Assembly: GCA_009746045.1 (NCBI GenBank)
Contig: RPFO01000744.1
Coordinates: 865,635 to 929,634, forward strand
Direction: 5' to 3'
Source: Mesostigma viride
Taxonomy: Eukaryota > Streptophyta > Mesostigmatophyceae > Mesostigmatales > Mesostigmataceae
DNA length: 64,000 nt
Part shown: positions 1 through 22,043 of the stretch, piece by piece
How the letters are laid out: every line of letters starts with the position of its first letter
Position numbering within the stretch: position 1 is the stretch's first letter
Translations under genes and position numbers: made by a program
Notes under the pieces: model-generated
What the model was told of the DNA's origin: nothing
What the model saw: the letters and a program-made list of their open reading frames with translations, nothing else
Database searches by the model: none

Positions 1-9626
<9,626 letters not shown>

Positions 9627-10526
9627 GGGACGCACGCCACAGGGAGGCCGCCAGGTACCACCGCCCCCAACTACCCGCCGTCGTCCATCGCAACAGGTAT
9701 CTCCGGATCCACTTGCACACACGTTTCTTCAGTGGGCGCCTCCTCCAGGCCCCGAAGGTTCTGAAGAATTGCAGCGGATCGCGGGGGGGGGATTTAGCGC
9801 GGGCCGTATGCGGCACGCGTCCACGGCCACATGGCACATGTTCCGTGAGTACAGTGGGAAACAGTACAAGAAAAAGGGGGGAAAACGCGATGGCGGAAAA
9901 GAAACACCATCCCTGGGCGGGAAAGCAAGCGCCGATGGTAATATTCCAGGCTGGCATACCTCCCATGTTGTCGTTCAAGGGGTAGCCGGTCATGATCTGG
10001 AAAAGATGCTACGCACCATCGCCCACTGCACGCAACGATGAACCCCGCAAAGAACAGCAGGCATGAACTCCCAAGCGAAAATAGGAGAAGCTACGGAATT
10101 ACCACCCCGTAAACCAATCAGAAAAAGTACACCCTCGCAATCATCATTAGAACTGCCCTAAATTGAACGTGGCAGCCGCTTACCCTGGTACGCTTGGCTC
10201 GTTCCCACAAGTAACACTACACCAGTGTACCGATTTCCCACTGGTGCACGTGATTTTAATTACCCCTTCCTCGCAAACAAACAGCCTGCCGTCTCCTGCC
10301 GTGCAAAACCCAGACCAGCAATTTGTACCTACTCTTCTCTCGATCTTTTGGCAAAAACAGCCCTTCGATCTTCAACCTGAAATTCCTAAATCGAGTACGG
10401 CCCCACTTGTTTGTGAAGGAAAAGTGGTGGACAATTCATTGACCGTACCCAACTATCCAGTCCAATTACTCCATGTGTGACTTAGGTAGTCCATATGGAC
10501 GACACGTGTACGCAGGTGGTAAGGGT
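9627..10526 (-). other. Upstream region of the UBP12-like gene
   Basis: This 900-bp stretch should contain the promoter and 5' leader of the minus-strand UBP12-like gene. The coding frame of exon 1 is open upstream to 9722. There is a pyrimidine-rich patch at 10260-10350. No TATA box or other element stands out, and no other gene is apparent. Confidence 0.4.
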
Positions 10527-11580
10527 AACTCACGTCAAACGTGAGTTCCGGAAATGCACGACCAGCTCTTGACCAGCTAGCCAAGTAGCCATGTATGCAG
10601 TTCACGTTTGCGGACGATTTCTAGCTGGCCAAACTCAGGAAATATATTTTTTCATGTCCTAAAGATGATAAAAATAAACTTTTAGCTCGCGGGGATGCGA
10701 TTTACTGGGTGTCGACACTGCTCTTGCTGGAAAAAACTGCCGGCGATCAGGTTGGTCGACGGAATTGATATATATAACTACAATATTTAATTTACTTTCA
10801 CGTGTCTAATAATTAATTAATTAATTGGCACTTTCATACCGTTGTGATTGCTTTCCGGCGCAAGTCGAAGGGTTTATAGGTTTCATTCTACTTTTTTATC
10901 ATGCATGGTCGTAGAATAAACTCAGTGGCAGTGTAGATTTGATTATTTCGACACTCTGTCACGTCGTCAGTCGTGATATTGGTTTGACGTGTACTGCCGC
11001 AAAACGCCACTTTTGCGGGCACCGCCTGGGCCAAGGTAACGTCACGATCGGCCGTGCCAGGTAAAGCTGGAATATCATTGCCTCATCGTTTCTTGATGTT
11101 CGTACGTGAGTTTAAGCTTGCGAGGTGTTGTCAGTTTTGAGCCTTGATGCTCCGGCTTTCTTGACCGTTGCCTGCCCTAGCCCTCTAGATCTCCCAAACC
11201 CCCTTTTTAGATGGTGTTACAAGGCATTTGCCTTACCCTAGTGTAGTTGTGCAGGGTTTTAGGCGTTGTATGGGTTTACAAACCTTCATAGATATTAGTT
11301 ATTCCTTTGCTACGTTCATACTGCATGATTGTGTGGCCATGGGCTGCATCAAGGGTGCTTTCAAGCTTACACGTACGTAAGGGTGAGTGATCGAAAAATC
11401 TAACTTGTGATAAACCAGTACTGTCATCATGTGCCAGCAAGTATGTAATTGGCGATTGCATGGCAAGGCAAAACAGTTTTATCCATGTCTATTCTTTTTA
11501 GAAACAGTTGAAGTATGCTGAACTACCCATTATATTATTGCTGAACTACCCACTTATAATACAACCGGCCTTTGTAGCTC
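10527..11580 (-). mobile_element. Old, diverged copy of the 1.7-kb TTAA element (family T1)
   Basis: It aligns in order with the copy at 56530-58236 in the same orientation: a hairpin near GAGTTCCGGAAATGCACG (10541), GAAATATATTT...GTCCTAAAGAT (about 10640), CTTGCTGGAAAAAACTGC (10722), CACCGCCTGGGCCAAGGTAA (11020), TTTCTTGACC...TGGCCTGCC-like sequence (11157) and TGTATGGGTTT (11266). Divergence and indels are heavy, so it is much older than the other two copies. A perfect 9-bp hairpin with a 3-base loop sits at 10527-10547. Clear terminal repeats were not found. Confidence 0.65.
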
Positions 11581-11649
11581 GCTAGGTAGGTATCCAAACC
11601 CATTCCCTACGTGCATGCACAGGCTCTCACACGTGATAAGGTATAGTAT

Positions 11650-12207
11650 AATTAATTAATTAATTAATAGACATGTGACTGCGTCACGTGAGCATAAGTC
11701 CTCAGTGGGAGGGGAACATGGGATGGAATGGATTGTATAAGCTATCTAGGTCCTAGTTACAGGGGTGACAGTGGGCACCGCGGCCCGAATCGCTATGAAT
11801 GCCATACTTGGTCACACGCGGAGCCCCCACAGGCTTGGGGGTGGTCTCCTTCATCACTACTTGCCATCTATCCTTGCGCACCATCTGCCTCCATATTAAT
11901 TACAGACAAACCAGGAGGCTGCCCGGGGGTGAGCCCGTCACGTCTAGTGTAGCACATGTCCATGCCGAGTCTATCACGAAAAGTCCACGGGTGGCGGCCC
12001 TGCCGCGCGCGGCCGGGGGCACGCCAGGTGAGGACATATCGCCCAGGCTGGGCGGGCTTGGTGCCAGCTAGTCTATCTGATGTATCTACCTGATCTGTGC
12101 GGGCCAGGTGCCCGGCTAGGCCCAGGCGCCTGTGCCTAATAATGTGGGAAACATAGGGCAAATCAGCGTACAAATCCTCATTACTCATGTGCAAACCAAA
12201 GGGGATG
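11650..12207 (-). mobile_element. 3' end of a non-LTR retrotransposon (family Y), split by a TTAA element
   Basis: On the minus strand it encodes NEDLYADLPYVSHIIRHRRL followed by GLAGHLART, like the C-terminal region common in LINE ORF2 proteins, ending in a 3' UTR with the TTAATTAATTAA-type tail at 11650-11670. The upstream part continues at 13923-14040 (ILTILTYGAETWTD when read on the minus strand), after the inserted transposon. Close copies without the insertion lie at 50701-51312 and, more diverged, at 35525-36310. Confidence 0.75.
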
Positions 12208-13922
12208 TTAACCCCTAAATGGGCAGAAATACTGCCGATGCATCGGCTGTAACTTCACAATTTTGCAAACCAGATGCCATCCAACCCACCCATATCCAAT
12301 GGCTGTCCTTGGGGGCCAAGCATGTCCATGAGTTGCCCTTCGGGTTGGTATATCACAACCTTACATATATGCAGGGTAGGCCATGTATAACTGCCGTCAA
12401 AGTCAGGGGGGTCAAGACGAGCGTTTTCATTTTTGGTAGAATGTGCATTTTGAATTATGTTGTAAGAGCTAGGCACCTACCACTTCAGGGATGATAAACA
12501 ATTAGTTGCTGAAAAGTTTGAGCCATTGGGGTCATCATTTGGGTGGGTATGCCAGCAGTTACACCCAGTACAGCCCATAGGGGTACCGTTGGTAAAAAGC
12601 AACCAAGGGGGTAGGAGTGGGCATACTACCTACTAATACCTACTAATATGGCCCCCAACCATGCCACACAATACATTTCCCTTCCACAATGATGGGGAAA
12701 CATAACTGCATCATCACACTGCCCTTACATGGCACCTATGTGCAGGTGCCACCTTGTCCATGCACGTAGGTAACGTGGTACGGATACCCTACGCAAGGCA
12801 TGCATTCTAGGAGGCAGCCACCAACAAACTAGTGATTTTAAGCCTATTTCAGCTTGCCCTAGCAAGGATAAACTAGGCCTAAGCTGCTATAGCTTGCCAG
12901 GTGATGGCCAGCACACCTGGTGGCACATGCTGACAATGGGAAGCTTCTACTCACCGGTTACATGCTTGATGATGCCACAGAGACCAGCCAACTGCCTCAC
13001 ACTCATGCAATATGTGTGTGGGAAATGTATAACAAACATATATGGAGGTATTCAAACCCATACAGCATCTAAAACTTATCACCATCACACTGTGGCAGGT
13101 CAACTGACTGAGGGAAGCATCTAAGAAGGGTGTTTTAGAAAGGGGCCAGGCCAGGGTCAAGAAAGAGCATGAATAATGCAAAAAGAATGTGCTACACAAG
13201 CTAGAACGTATATATAAACGTCAAACATCGATAGGAAAACGATGCTGAAGCTTTACCAGGCATGGATGGCGTTACCTTGGCCCAGGCGGTGGCCGCAAAA
13301 TGGCGCATTTCGGCACACCAAAGTTGTGCAGCATGGTCGCTGGATTCGGCGATTTCTGGCCACCCTTGCACGTTTACGACTACTATGTATCATAAAAAGT
13401 ACAAAGAAACCAATATATCCTTTAAAATACGCCGGAAAGGTATTGCTGTCAACGTTTCTATCGTCCGGCCTGATCGCAGTTTTTTCCAGCAAGAACGCTG
13501 CCGACACCTATCAAATGGCATTCCCGCGAACCAAAAATTGGCCTGTGTGATCTTTAGGACGTATAAAATCAATTTCCTAAGTTTGGTCAGAAAATTCGAA
13601 CGAAAACGTAAATGCCATGCGTGGGCGCAAGCCGCCATGGCCAGGTCGTCGTTTTCCGGAATGCACGTTCTACGTGAAAAAGTACCCTGACCCGGTGACC
13701 CCTTGTACTTTGACCGGCCAGAACACCTCTATAACTTTGACAGAAGTATGCAAACCCTAGTACCATGCTGTGAGGAAAATTATAAACTTTCGATCTTCTC
13801 AGCTAAACTTTTCCTAATTCTCAATAGTTTTCGCGGCATTTGGTCCCCCGAGAAGGGGCCGACGTGTCGGCTGTAACTCAGTTTTAGGCGGAAAATCGGC
13901 AGCCAGACCATTTAGGGGTTAA
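12208..13922 (+). mobile_element. Family T1 copy A: TTAA-flanked non-autonomous DNA transposon (piggyBac-type target)
   Basis: TTAA at 12208-12211 and 13919-13922 flank terminal inverted repeats CCCCTAAATGG / CCATTTAGGGG. The 1707-bp interior contains a perfect palindrome GCCGATGCATCGGC (about 12234) and a CGGCTGTAACT motif near both ends. No transposase is visible; open frames inside have no recognisable domain. The same element lies inverted at 56530-58236, more than 99% identical by eye, differing by an 8-bp CCCGGTGA duplication and a handful of substitutions. TTAA duplication with TIRs starting CCC is characteristic of piggyBac-superfamily transposition. Confidence 0.9.
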
Positions 13923-14040
13923 GGGCCTTGCGCAGCATCTTGGTTGGTGACGGCGCCGTCGAGTCGTTGCTCCAGCTCCTGCGTCAGTGTCCGTCCACGT
14001 CTCGGCGCCGTAGGTCAGGATCGTCAGAATGATAGTATAA
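13923..14040 (-). mobile_element. Upstream part of the interrupted family Y LINE fragment
   Basis: Minus-strand translation gives ILTILTYGAETWT, the conserved segment just before the C-terminal LINE region. Together with 11650-12207 it reconstitutes the uninterrupted arrangement seen around 51291. Confidence 0.7.
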
Positions 14041-15834
14041 TGCAATATGATATTGATGCAAGTATGTTGTCCTATTAATAAATATGCTTAACTTGAAGGG
14101 AAATGAGCTGATTGGCATGGTTGGTGGCCACGGTGGTGTGTAGTATGACCGCACTTACATGCTTGCAGCAAATTGCTAGCAACCTCAAATTCCATACTTA
14201 GGGCTGGTGGTTTTTGGCGTGTTTCAGGCAGTGCCAGTAGTTGTGCTCCCGAGTGGCATCTATCCGCCGGCCGGTAGTCGCCGGCCCGGACGCCTCGTTA
14301 GGTGGGCATCAAAGATTGGTGTCTAGATCATGCGGCTAGTCGGTGCCTAAGCAAGGTACGGATTAACAAGCCAGTGCGCTCCAGGACGGTCAGAGAACGT
14401 ACCGTCGCCCTCGGTAGCACAGATCCGCTGAGTACCGATAGTCTCGGGTTAGAGGCTCGAGCATGCACAGTCTATGTATCGGGTATAGCTCAGTACCGGT
14501 AGTCTCGGGTTAGAGGCTCGAGCATGCCTTATCGGTTAGCGCCGCGCCGCTGAGCTCCTTGCGGCCTGGCCAGCTGCAAGGGTTCAATAGCAATCAGTGG
14601 CGGCTGCGGGCTCAGCCTCCCACAATCGGTTCCCCAAACAACAAAAATCCCGTCTCCATCGCCGGCGTGCTAGCCAGCGGTGAAGGGCATTCAACTCCAG
14701 TGGCCAAATTGACTCCAGTTTTTTGCCACGTTTTAAGAACTCTATTTTGCACATGCTCATTATAATTTTTAAACATGCATATGAAATTAACTCAAAAATT
14801 TTCCGCTCGTGCTTCCACACAAAAATGCAAAATCGCGAGTAAGGGTCAACACCCGAGTAAAATTCTACATGATTTGGTCAATGTATGATTTTTTATGCAT
14901 ATGCCCAAACATCAGCATGATATGGACTGCTAACAGGTATTCCTTAAGGCCTACGCAGAGATGGCTGACGGCGGTATCATTGGCTGACGGCGGAGCTCAG
15001 ATCTTTTGCGTCTGAGCCCCAAATTCGGTCAGATCCACTACAATACGGTTCGTAGGAGACGCGAAATGAGTGAGAATGTTACCCGAGCGGTAACGAGGAT
15101 TCGCACCGTCGATTTTAACATATGTTTCTTTTTTTGCGCCATTTGGCGAGCATCGACTGGAGCCTGAACCTTGCGGGGGGAATCGTGCGGGGGAATCTTG
15201 CGGGGGAATCTTGCGGGGAAAAATTCCGAACGTGAATTTAGCGAAGTCCTACTACATTTTGCTTGGGTACACGGTACTACAGTTTCGTCACTGAAAATTT
15301 TCTCTAGTTGCGTTGGTGTTTCGTACGTTCCGCTGAAATTTTCGTGTTCAGTGACCAGATCACAATTTGATCCGGGCGCAAAATGATTGGCTGTACGGTA
15401 CGAACCAAAACGAAATTTTAGTATCTAAGTTCCGCAGCGCTTGCTGAATTTGCCCCGGAAGCCCGGGGGCACTTTCCCCGCTGAAAAAGGTGTCCGCGGA
15501 AGCGTATTGTAGTGTCACGTGCATTCCATGCGCCTTTCTAAGACGCACTCGCCAGTATAATCGGTTACGGCTAAAACGCAGGTCGACAAAGTTACGCACG
15601 TGACAAGCAGCTATCGGACGACTCCAAAAGCCATTGAAGCGAGGTAATTTGGAAAAGGAGCCTTTCGGCTCCCAGCCCAACCCACTCGCCATCGTCCTTG
15701 CCCAGCCGTCTGGGTCCGCCAACCCATCGCCCAGGCTGCGCCCCGCCCGGCCCGAGCTGAAGAAACCCAGCTGCCGCGAACACATTCGAATGGCGAAAGT
15801 ACCTACCAGATTACGACCGCTTTTCTTTCAGCAA
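14041..15834. other. Intergenic stretch with small tandem repeats; no gene seen
   Basis: A 61-bp direct duplication (AGTACCGATAGTCTCGGG then TTAGAGGCTCGAGCATGC) lies at 14431-14527. A four-fold TTGCGGGGGAATC microrepeat lies at 15170-15222. The rest is moderately AT-rich with no convincing coding or RNA signal. Confidence 0.5.
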
Positions 15835-17520
15835 CTGGCTGCAACTGACCAAAGAAGAATGCGCCGATATATTAGTGCATTTCTAAGCTGCTACAGGAAC
15901 GCAAGCTCCTTGGGCCCTTAGGGCCCATCCCCGCCGACGGCCTGGAGGCGTTCTTCGCCAGGCCAGAGCTCAACCACCGCCTCTCGCTATCATGTGCAGC
16001 TTCTTCCAGCTACCTATATGGACAAAATCGTCGCCAAGCTCCGCACCCCAGCCCAGCCTGCGCAGCCGACAGCCACATCGCGGCTCCCTCCCTCTGCAAG
16101 GATGACATCCGAGCAGTGCTGGCCGGAGCTAGGAGCACGTTCACGACCGGCCTGACCGTTGGCCGAGAAGCTGACCTCGCTGAACACGACGCTCAACACG
16201 GTGGAGGCCCAGGTCTCCACTGAATGTGGAAACCAAGGTCGTCCACAAGCTCCATGCAACCCCAATTCACCCCTCTGCACACCGCGGCGCAGGCATCTGA
16301 GACGCACGCTGCACTAGCTTGTCTCTCGCCTAATAAACCAGGTGGAGGGCAAGTGCGGCGTGCTCATGAAGTCAAGCTTGAAGCCATCACCGCCCACACC
16401 GAGGCCCTGGCCCCACAGGTCCCAAAGATATAGCGGCCGGAGCAGAACTACGGCCACCATCGCATCCCAGCTGGCCACCCCGGCAGGATGCTGGCGACCA
16501 CCTGACCCTCTCAAGAGATCCTATATGCGGACCTGCTGCGGACCGCGACCGCCTCAAGTACCGACGCCATCGCTACGAAACTCCAGGAGCTTGAAGACCT
16601 TCGCCAGGCACAACTGTCAACGGGAGGCCACCGACCGCGCCCGCCACAACTGCCGGGCCTGGTGCTGCGTCGCTTCCCCCAGAAGCCAGGTACGTGAGAC
16701 GTCAATTAACCACCCTTGCCGACGAGCTTAAGGAGCAGCTCCTTACCCTCATGGGCCTGGTAGGTGAGGTAGAACTGCGTGGGTGCCACCGCCTTCCCCA
16801 CTCACGGGACAAGGCGGCTCCCCCACAAGTCAGGACTGCTCACCTTCCGGCCCCTCCCGTGAGGACAAGCAGCGGTTCCTTTCTCATAGCAAGAGGTTGC
16901 ACGACCTCACCTAGCTGGACGCTGGACGACGACCTGACCCGGCCCCGCCCAGCAGCAGCAGCGACGCGACCTGTGGCCGGAATACCTCCGCCACAAGCAG
17001 GACCCCCAGAAGCCCAAGGTGTACTGGAGGGGCGGGGACCTGATGATCAACCACAAGATGCATGTGGACGCCGGCCCCCTGCGGGCTAGAATAGCTTGTA
17101 AATAGCCCTAGCTTGTATCCATTGGTAGTCACTGCCGCCATGCATGCATGGCAGCCATGCCTAGAATGTTTGCCTAGCTGTGCCATACCTAGCCACGTGC
17201 ACCGGCCGCCAACACACGGTACACCACCAGCCATAGGCTTAGTAGCCATGCCTTGTACAGCAGTCCTTGTGCAGCCATGCTACGTCCTGGCTATGCTCAG
17301 ATTACTTGCCCACGCTCCTTGTCAAGATGTGCTCACATGGGTCTTATTGCACCCACAGATCTTGCCGGATCGTTTATTATCGGGTCCGATTGCAGCTGTG
17401 GCATGCCTCTGGCATGAAGGAGAAAGGGGGTCTCTGCACTTTCTTCCTGTTGTGCACACACAGAGACTAAAAGCACTTCGGTACTCCGTGACTCCCCAAC
17501 GGGAGCACGAACTTAATTAA
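15835..17520 (+). mobile_element. ORF1-only non-LTR retroelement copy A (decayed ORF1 plus 3' UTR and tail)
   Basis: Shifted plus-strand frames encode an ORF1-like protein: a leucine-rich, coiled-coil-like part (LAEKLTSLNTTLNTVEAQVS, about 16160-16220), then ELKEQLLTLMGLVGEVELRG (about 16725) and a C-terminal part with TWTLDDDLTR- and QKPKVYWRGGDL-type segments (16915-17060). The 3' UTR from about 17090 matches the UTR of the copy at 38041-38935 along its whole length and ends in the same hairpin and TTAATTAA tail. No RT lies between ORF1 and the tail. Frameshifts and stops show it is dead. Confidence 0.7.
17481..17520 (+). repeat. 3'-terminal hairpin and TTAATTAA tail of the ORF1-only element
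   Basis: CTCCGTGACTCCCCAACGGG then AGCAC can fold as TGCTCC/GGAGCA-type or CTCC/GGGAG-type stems, and is followed by the TTAATTAA tail. The same block occurs at 18745-18795, and in reverse at 34800-34862 and 38010-38070. Confidence 0.7.
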
Positions 17521-18540
17521 TGTCCAGACTGCTATTATCAACAAGGAGACAACCAGCTCAGGCCAGAAATTGGGAGAATCCGGACCATGGTAGCTCGAGC
17601 CTGCCGTTATCTTGTCCGCGTGTTCGAGTCGTTCAGGATGATGAATATGAATGGGGATGGAAATGTGTAGCCCTGTGCATTGAAATTATGGCTGGCTTAC
17701 GAGTAGAGCGACTAAATGAACTAGACGGTGGGGCCGGAAACAACTTGCTTGATCAGGGCGTTTGTTTCAAGCCTAACTGGCTGGGAGTGTCTAGTGGTGA
17801 GCACCATTGCTGCGATCGCTCTCCCACTGGTCATTTACGAGGAAATACCAGCGCAAATGGAAAACCACTGAAAAGGTCTAGCTAGTCAGTCAGTACGTTA
17901 GCCATGCCATGATTCCAAACGTCCACGAACTGCACACGGTGCATGCAAAGGCCGGAGGACAGCACTTTCAAATGTGCGGCGTGAACCAAAAGCGCGCGTA
18001 TGCCACAAAACATCGTGTTGCAGCAGCGACGCGACGATGTGGACAACGAATCCAGTGCCAAGCTCGGAACGGCCGCAAAGGAGATCTGGCATCACAGGGT
18101 TCAGATGTGCCGAGATACTACGCGATCCAGCCGGTCCACGACCTGTTTGTAGAGCTTGTGCCAAGGGGCAGCACCGAACAGATGTGGGTGACGTTGCAAA
18201 AAACACCGGACTTGACGGAGCATAATGTCTCTGTCATAGTCTTTGATCAACAAACGATGCAAGAGTTCAACAAGAGTCGTGATGAAATCGACACGATAAG
18301 AACAAAGACGGGGAAAATGATGCAACTGACTAAGAACAACGCCATGTTTCGCTGTGTGGGAAAGGAGACTGAGAATATCGGGGTAGCGAATAAAAGGAAT
18401 TCGCTGGTATTTAGGATCCTTGCCCTTATCATAGACAGCCGTACGCCAGCCCTTCTTGCAATGGGTAATGTTAAGATCGAGGTAATTGCAACTAGTATCC
18501 TCCGACATGAGCTTTAATGTGCGGGACGCTTGCTATTATA
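17521..18540 (-). pseudogene. Duplicated block 1: RT-like (Penelope-like or related) C-terminal fragment
   Basis: The minus strand encodes NYLDLNITHCKKGWRTAVYD, then KYQRIPFIRYPDILSLLSH, VVLSQLHHFPRLCSYRVDFI and a FLQRHPHLFG end (18508-18101). The series LDLNI, YDK, SQxxHFxRxC is typical of an RT-linked domain in Penelope-like or related retroelements; I recall the pattern but cannot place the family exactly. The block is repeated in the same orientation at 19033-20095. Further towards 17521 there is no long frame. Confidence 0.5.
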
Positions 18541-19032
18541 TGCACATCAAACATATGGGGTACCCCCCTACCCTTATCGCTACACAACGAACCCCCTCTC
18601 GTGGGGAAGCGCCCGCGTTTGCAAACACGCGGGAAGCATGCCAGACAGGTCCCCTAGGGTCGAGAGCTTAGACTAGAGTTGGCTTGATGTTGTAGATAGA
18701 TTAGACCGGTAGGATTGTTTGCATCCATCCATCCATCGGGGTTAATGCTCCGTGACTCCCCAACGGGAGCACGAGTCTAATTAATTAATTACCGCTACAC
18801 GATCCCAAAGTAGGTCAACTCAGGATCCACCAAAGAGGGCTGACTTTCTACAGACCACGAGTTAATAGGGGCACCTCCGGCCTGAGGAGCTCCATCGTGG
18901 ACATGGACTGGGTATTGCTCGGTCGAGACTTTAAGCACTGGAAACGAGTTATGATGGGAAGGCGCTGCTCCGATACCCTTATATATTCGTTCCTTGGCGC
19001 GGGCTTCATGCAACGTGGTATGTTCAAAGGGT
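18541..19032. other. Spacer between the duplicated RT-like blocks, with an isolated retroelement 3' hairpin
   Basis: It contains the ORF1-element terminal hairpin and AATTAATTAATT tail at 18745-18795 (plus orientation), preceded by a CATC microrepeat. The rest has no recognised gene. A 97-codon minus frame at 19088-18795 has no identifiable domain. Confidence 0.5.
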
Positions 19033-20095
19033 GCTATCAAGGAGACAACCATGCAGCGCAGGCCAGAAATCGGGAGAATCGGGACCATGGTACTAAGGCT
19101 CGAGCCTGCCGTTATCTTTTCCGCGTTTTCGAGTCGTTCAGGATGATGAATATGAATGGAGATGGAAATGTGTAGCCTTGTTCATTGAAAGTATGACTCA
19201 GCCGGCCATAATTCGGCTAGCTTACGTGAAGAGCGACTAGATATGACCGGCCTAGACGGTGGGGCCGGACACAGCTTGCTTCGGATCAGGGCGTGTGTTA
19301 CGAGCCCAAACTGCATGGCCGGGAGTGTCTACTGTCTTGTGGTGAGCACTATTGCTGCGATCGCTCTCCCACCAATTACGAGGAAATACCCGCAAAACGG
19401 CGGAAAACCACTGAAAAGGTCTAGCTAGTCAGTCAGTACGTTAGCCATGCCATGTTTCCGAACGTCCACGAACTGCACACGGTGCAAACTGCAAATGCAA
19501 AAATCCAAATGAAATCACTTTCAAATGTGCGGCGTGAACCAAAACGCCCATGTCTGCCAGAAAACATCATGTTACTGTAGCGTCGCGACAGTGTGGACAA
19601 CGAATCCACTGCCAAGCTCGGAACGGCCGCAAAGGAGATCTGGCATCACAGGGTTCAGATGCTCGGAGATACTACGCCATCCAGCCGGTCCACGACCTGT
19701 TTGTAGAGCTTGTGCCAAGAGGCAGCGCCGAACAGACGTGGGGAACGTTGCAAAAAACACCGGACTATGACGGAGCATATTGTCTCGGTCATGGTCTTTG
19801 ACCAACAAACGATGCAAGAGTTCAACAAGAGTCGTGATGAAATCGACACGATAAGAACAAAGACGGGGAAAATGATGCAACTGACTAAGAACAACGCCAT
19901 GTTTCGCTGTGTGGGAAAGGAGACTTTGAATATCGGGGTAGCGAATAAAAGGAATTCGCTGGTATTTAGGATCCTTGCGCTTCTCATAGATAGCCGTACG
20001 CCAGCCCTTCTTGTTATCATGGGAAATGTTAAGATCGAGGTAATTGCAACGAGTACCCTCCGACGTGAGCTTTAATGTGAGGGACGCTTGCGTGT
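19033..20095 (-). pseudogene. Duplicated block 2: RT-like C-terminal fragment
   Basis: Second copy of the 17521-18540 block, from GGAGACAACC (19040) to GAGCTTTAATGTG (about 20068), with roughly 10% differences and small indels. The minus frame 20144-19572 encodes the same YLDLNI...SQLHHFPRLC region and then shifts frame relative to copy 1 after LLHRLLVKD. Both copies are decayed. Confidence 0.5.
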
Positions 20096-22043
20096 AGATG
20101 CCAGGCAGACCAGTTGTGATGTACAAATGGGTTGCGAAATCCACACTAGGGTTGTAGAAAGCAATGACATCATCAATTTATCGACATGTGGGGATAAAAC
20201 GCCTGATGAGAACATCATCACTTGAGGCGATGAGAATAATCTCCATGAATGCAAGCTCATCAGTGTATAGTTATAGGTGCTATGACTCAAGACTGTTCCC
20301 AGCTAACTAGGGCAGGCGATCCAATATTGCTGGACATTGCACAAGATTTTGTGGGGGGGCGGTTGGATTTTTAGATCGTGGAATTAATTCCGAGCTACCG
20401 TCGACCACCGGATTCGTCGGCTCGCATTGTTCCATATACAAGCGCGCGCGCCTTCAAAGGCAGCGAGACTTCAGCTTTCAAATGCTGGCTGGCCGTGAGA
20501 TATATACGCAGCTGCCTGGTCTTGTTGGAAATAATAGATGGGACCGCCATCATGCATCCGATGCTATACATCAATACCTAGTACGTACGCATACGTCGTA
20601 CGTATAACGTACGCACACATCACTTTCGACGGTCCATAGCGAACCCATTTCAAATTTGTCGGCCCTTGCCTCCTCACATCGCGGGCTTCAGCGCTAGGCA
20701 CCGTACTTCAACGCCACTAAATAAAGTTTTTACTTGCGAGGCGGCCGAGCTGTTGTTATATAGGGTCATGGCTCGGCAATGCTCGGTTGTGGGAGTTGGT
20801 TGTTGTGCCTGGGGTCCGACTACCTGGTCCGACACTGGCCCTCGTCAAGTGATGCCGTGCTTAGCTCTTGCAGTGTAGCTCTGGCCCCATGCGCGCTCTG
20901 CGCAGCCTATACTGTAGCGAATTTCCTGCTGAAATCCAAGGCCTGGGCAACGTGTCGGGTGCATAATGGTCCCTAGGACCACACAGGCATCGAGGCGTGA
21001 GGCGTGAGCTGCAGCCTGCAAGTGAGCGAGATCGTTGCCGGGAGGCCAACGGTACCGTACTTTCATGCTGCGCGCAGGACAGGTGGATGAGGATGTTCGT
21101 TCCCGCCAATTTTAACCGTGGACGTGATGAGCGGAGAAGCTGCCACGTTGCACCAGCTTGCTCCTAGACTGCATGGACAGCTGCGCAATCTTAGCGGATG
21201 TGACAACAAATTAGGTCGAGTGGCTATGCCTTGGCGAAAATTATCCGCTGTCCTTGTGGGCGTGCGCGCTAGCTGACGCGGCAAATTTACAGCGGTGCGC
21301 GTGCTCGTTTTGCTGCATTTTTCGGAAGCAAGATCACTGACTTTAACCGTGGAGCCGAGGAGAAGGGTGTCACAACAATTGCAGGTAGCAAAAGTGATGT
21401 GATCGTTTGAAATCAGTCAATCGGAAGACAGACAAGAAGCTGTCTCCACGGGCCTCTACGCAAACCAGCCGCGTCCAATCACTTGGGCGTTTCGTCTGCT
21501 ATGATCTTCTCGTCTTGTCGCGCATTGCCGAAGTGTGCCATCAACGGCAAGCTTGACAATGCGTCAGCCATCATTTGAAAATTGCCATTACTGTGCTCGC
21601 CACTTCCTCTCCCCAATTAACGTTGTCTATTCTGCCAACCTCTCCACGTTTGCGAAAAGCCAGAGCTTGGTAAGTTTTTGCGAGGACTATCTACAAGACA
21701 GGATTCAGCACCAGCGGCAACATATTTCCGGGCTCGAACATGATTGCGTCGGTACGTTGAAAATTGATTGCGGCGGGACCACTTAAAATGCCGGCAGGGC
21801 GAAACTAAACAATACGTTCGAGCACCTTTCTGTCGGGGCTTTTCGAAGTAACCTTTTTGGATGCTGATGCCTGCCATTTGCTGTTCGTGGTAGCTAATCC
21901 CTCTTTTGATGCAAGAGTAGTTTATCTCAGCTCTCAAGCGCTGCCTGTCGGATTGCCCGCGCGCACTGCAATCTCTACTTCGCAGTTCGTCGCGTCTTAA
22001 CCAACGCCCGGTTGCTCTTACCTCCTCTGCCCGCCCGTCTCTC
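20096..22043 (+). other. Region upstream of the BELL gene
   Basis: No recognisable coding domain. A TACG-rich palindromic cluster lies at 20578-20615. The last few hundred bases should hold the BELL gene's promoter and leader. A short plus frame at 21535-21786 could be an upstream exon but has no homology I recognise. Confidence 0.4.

Noticed and set aside
13262..13690. 142-codon frame inside T1 (and its twin at 56754-57182) as a transposase
   Set aside because: No DDD/DDE signature; the copies are nearly identical only because the elements are young, and the diverged copy at 10527-11580 does not keep the frame.
20188..20235. Hammerhead ribozyme suggested by CTGATGA (also at 35577)
   Set aside because: The required stem II plus GAAA core does not follow in either place.
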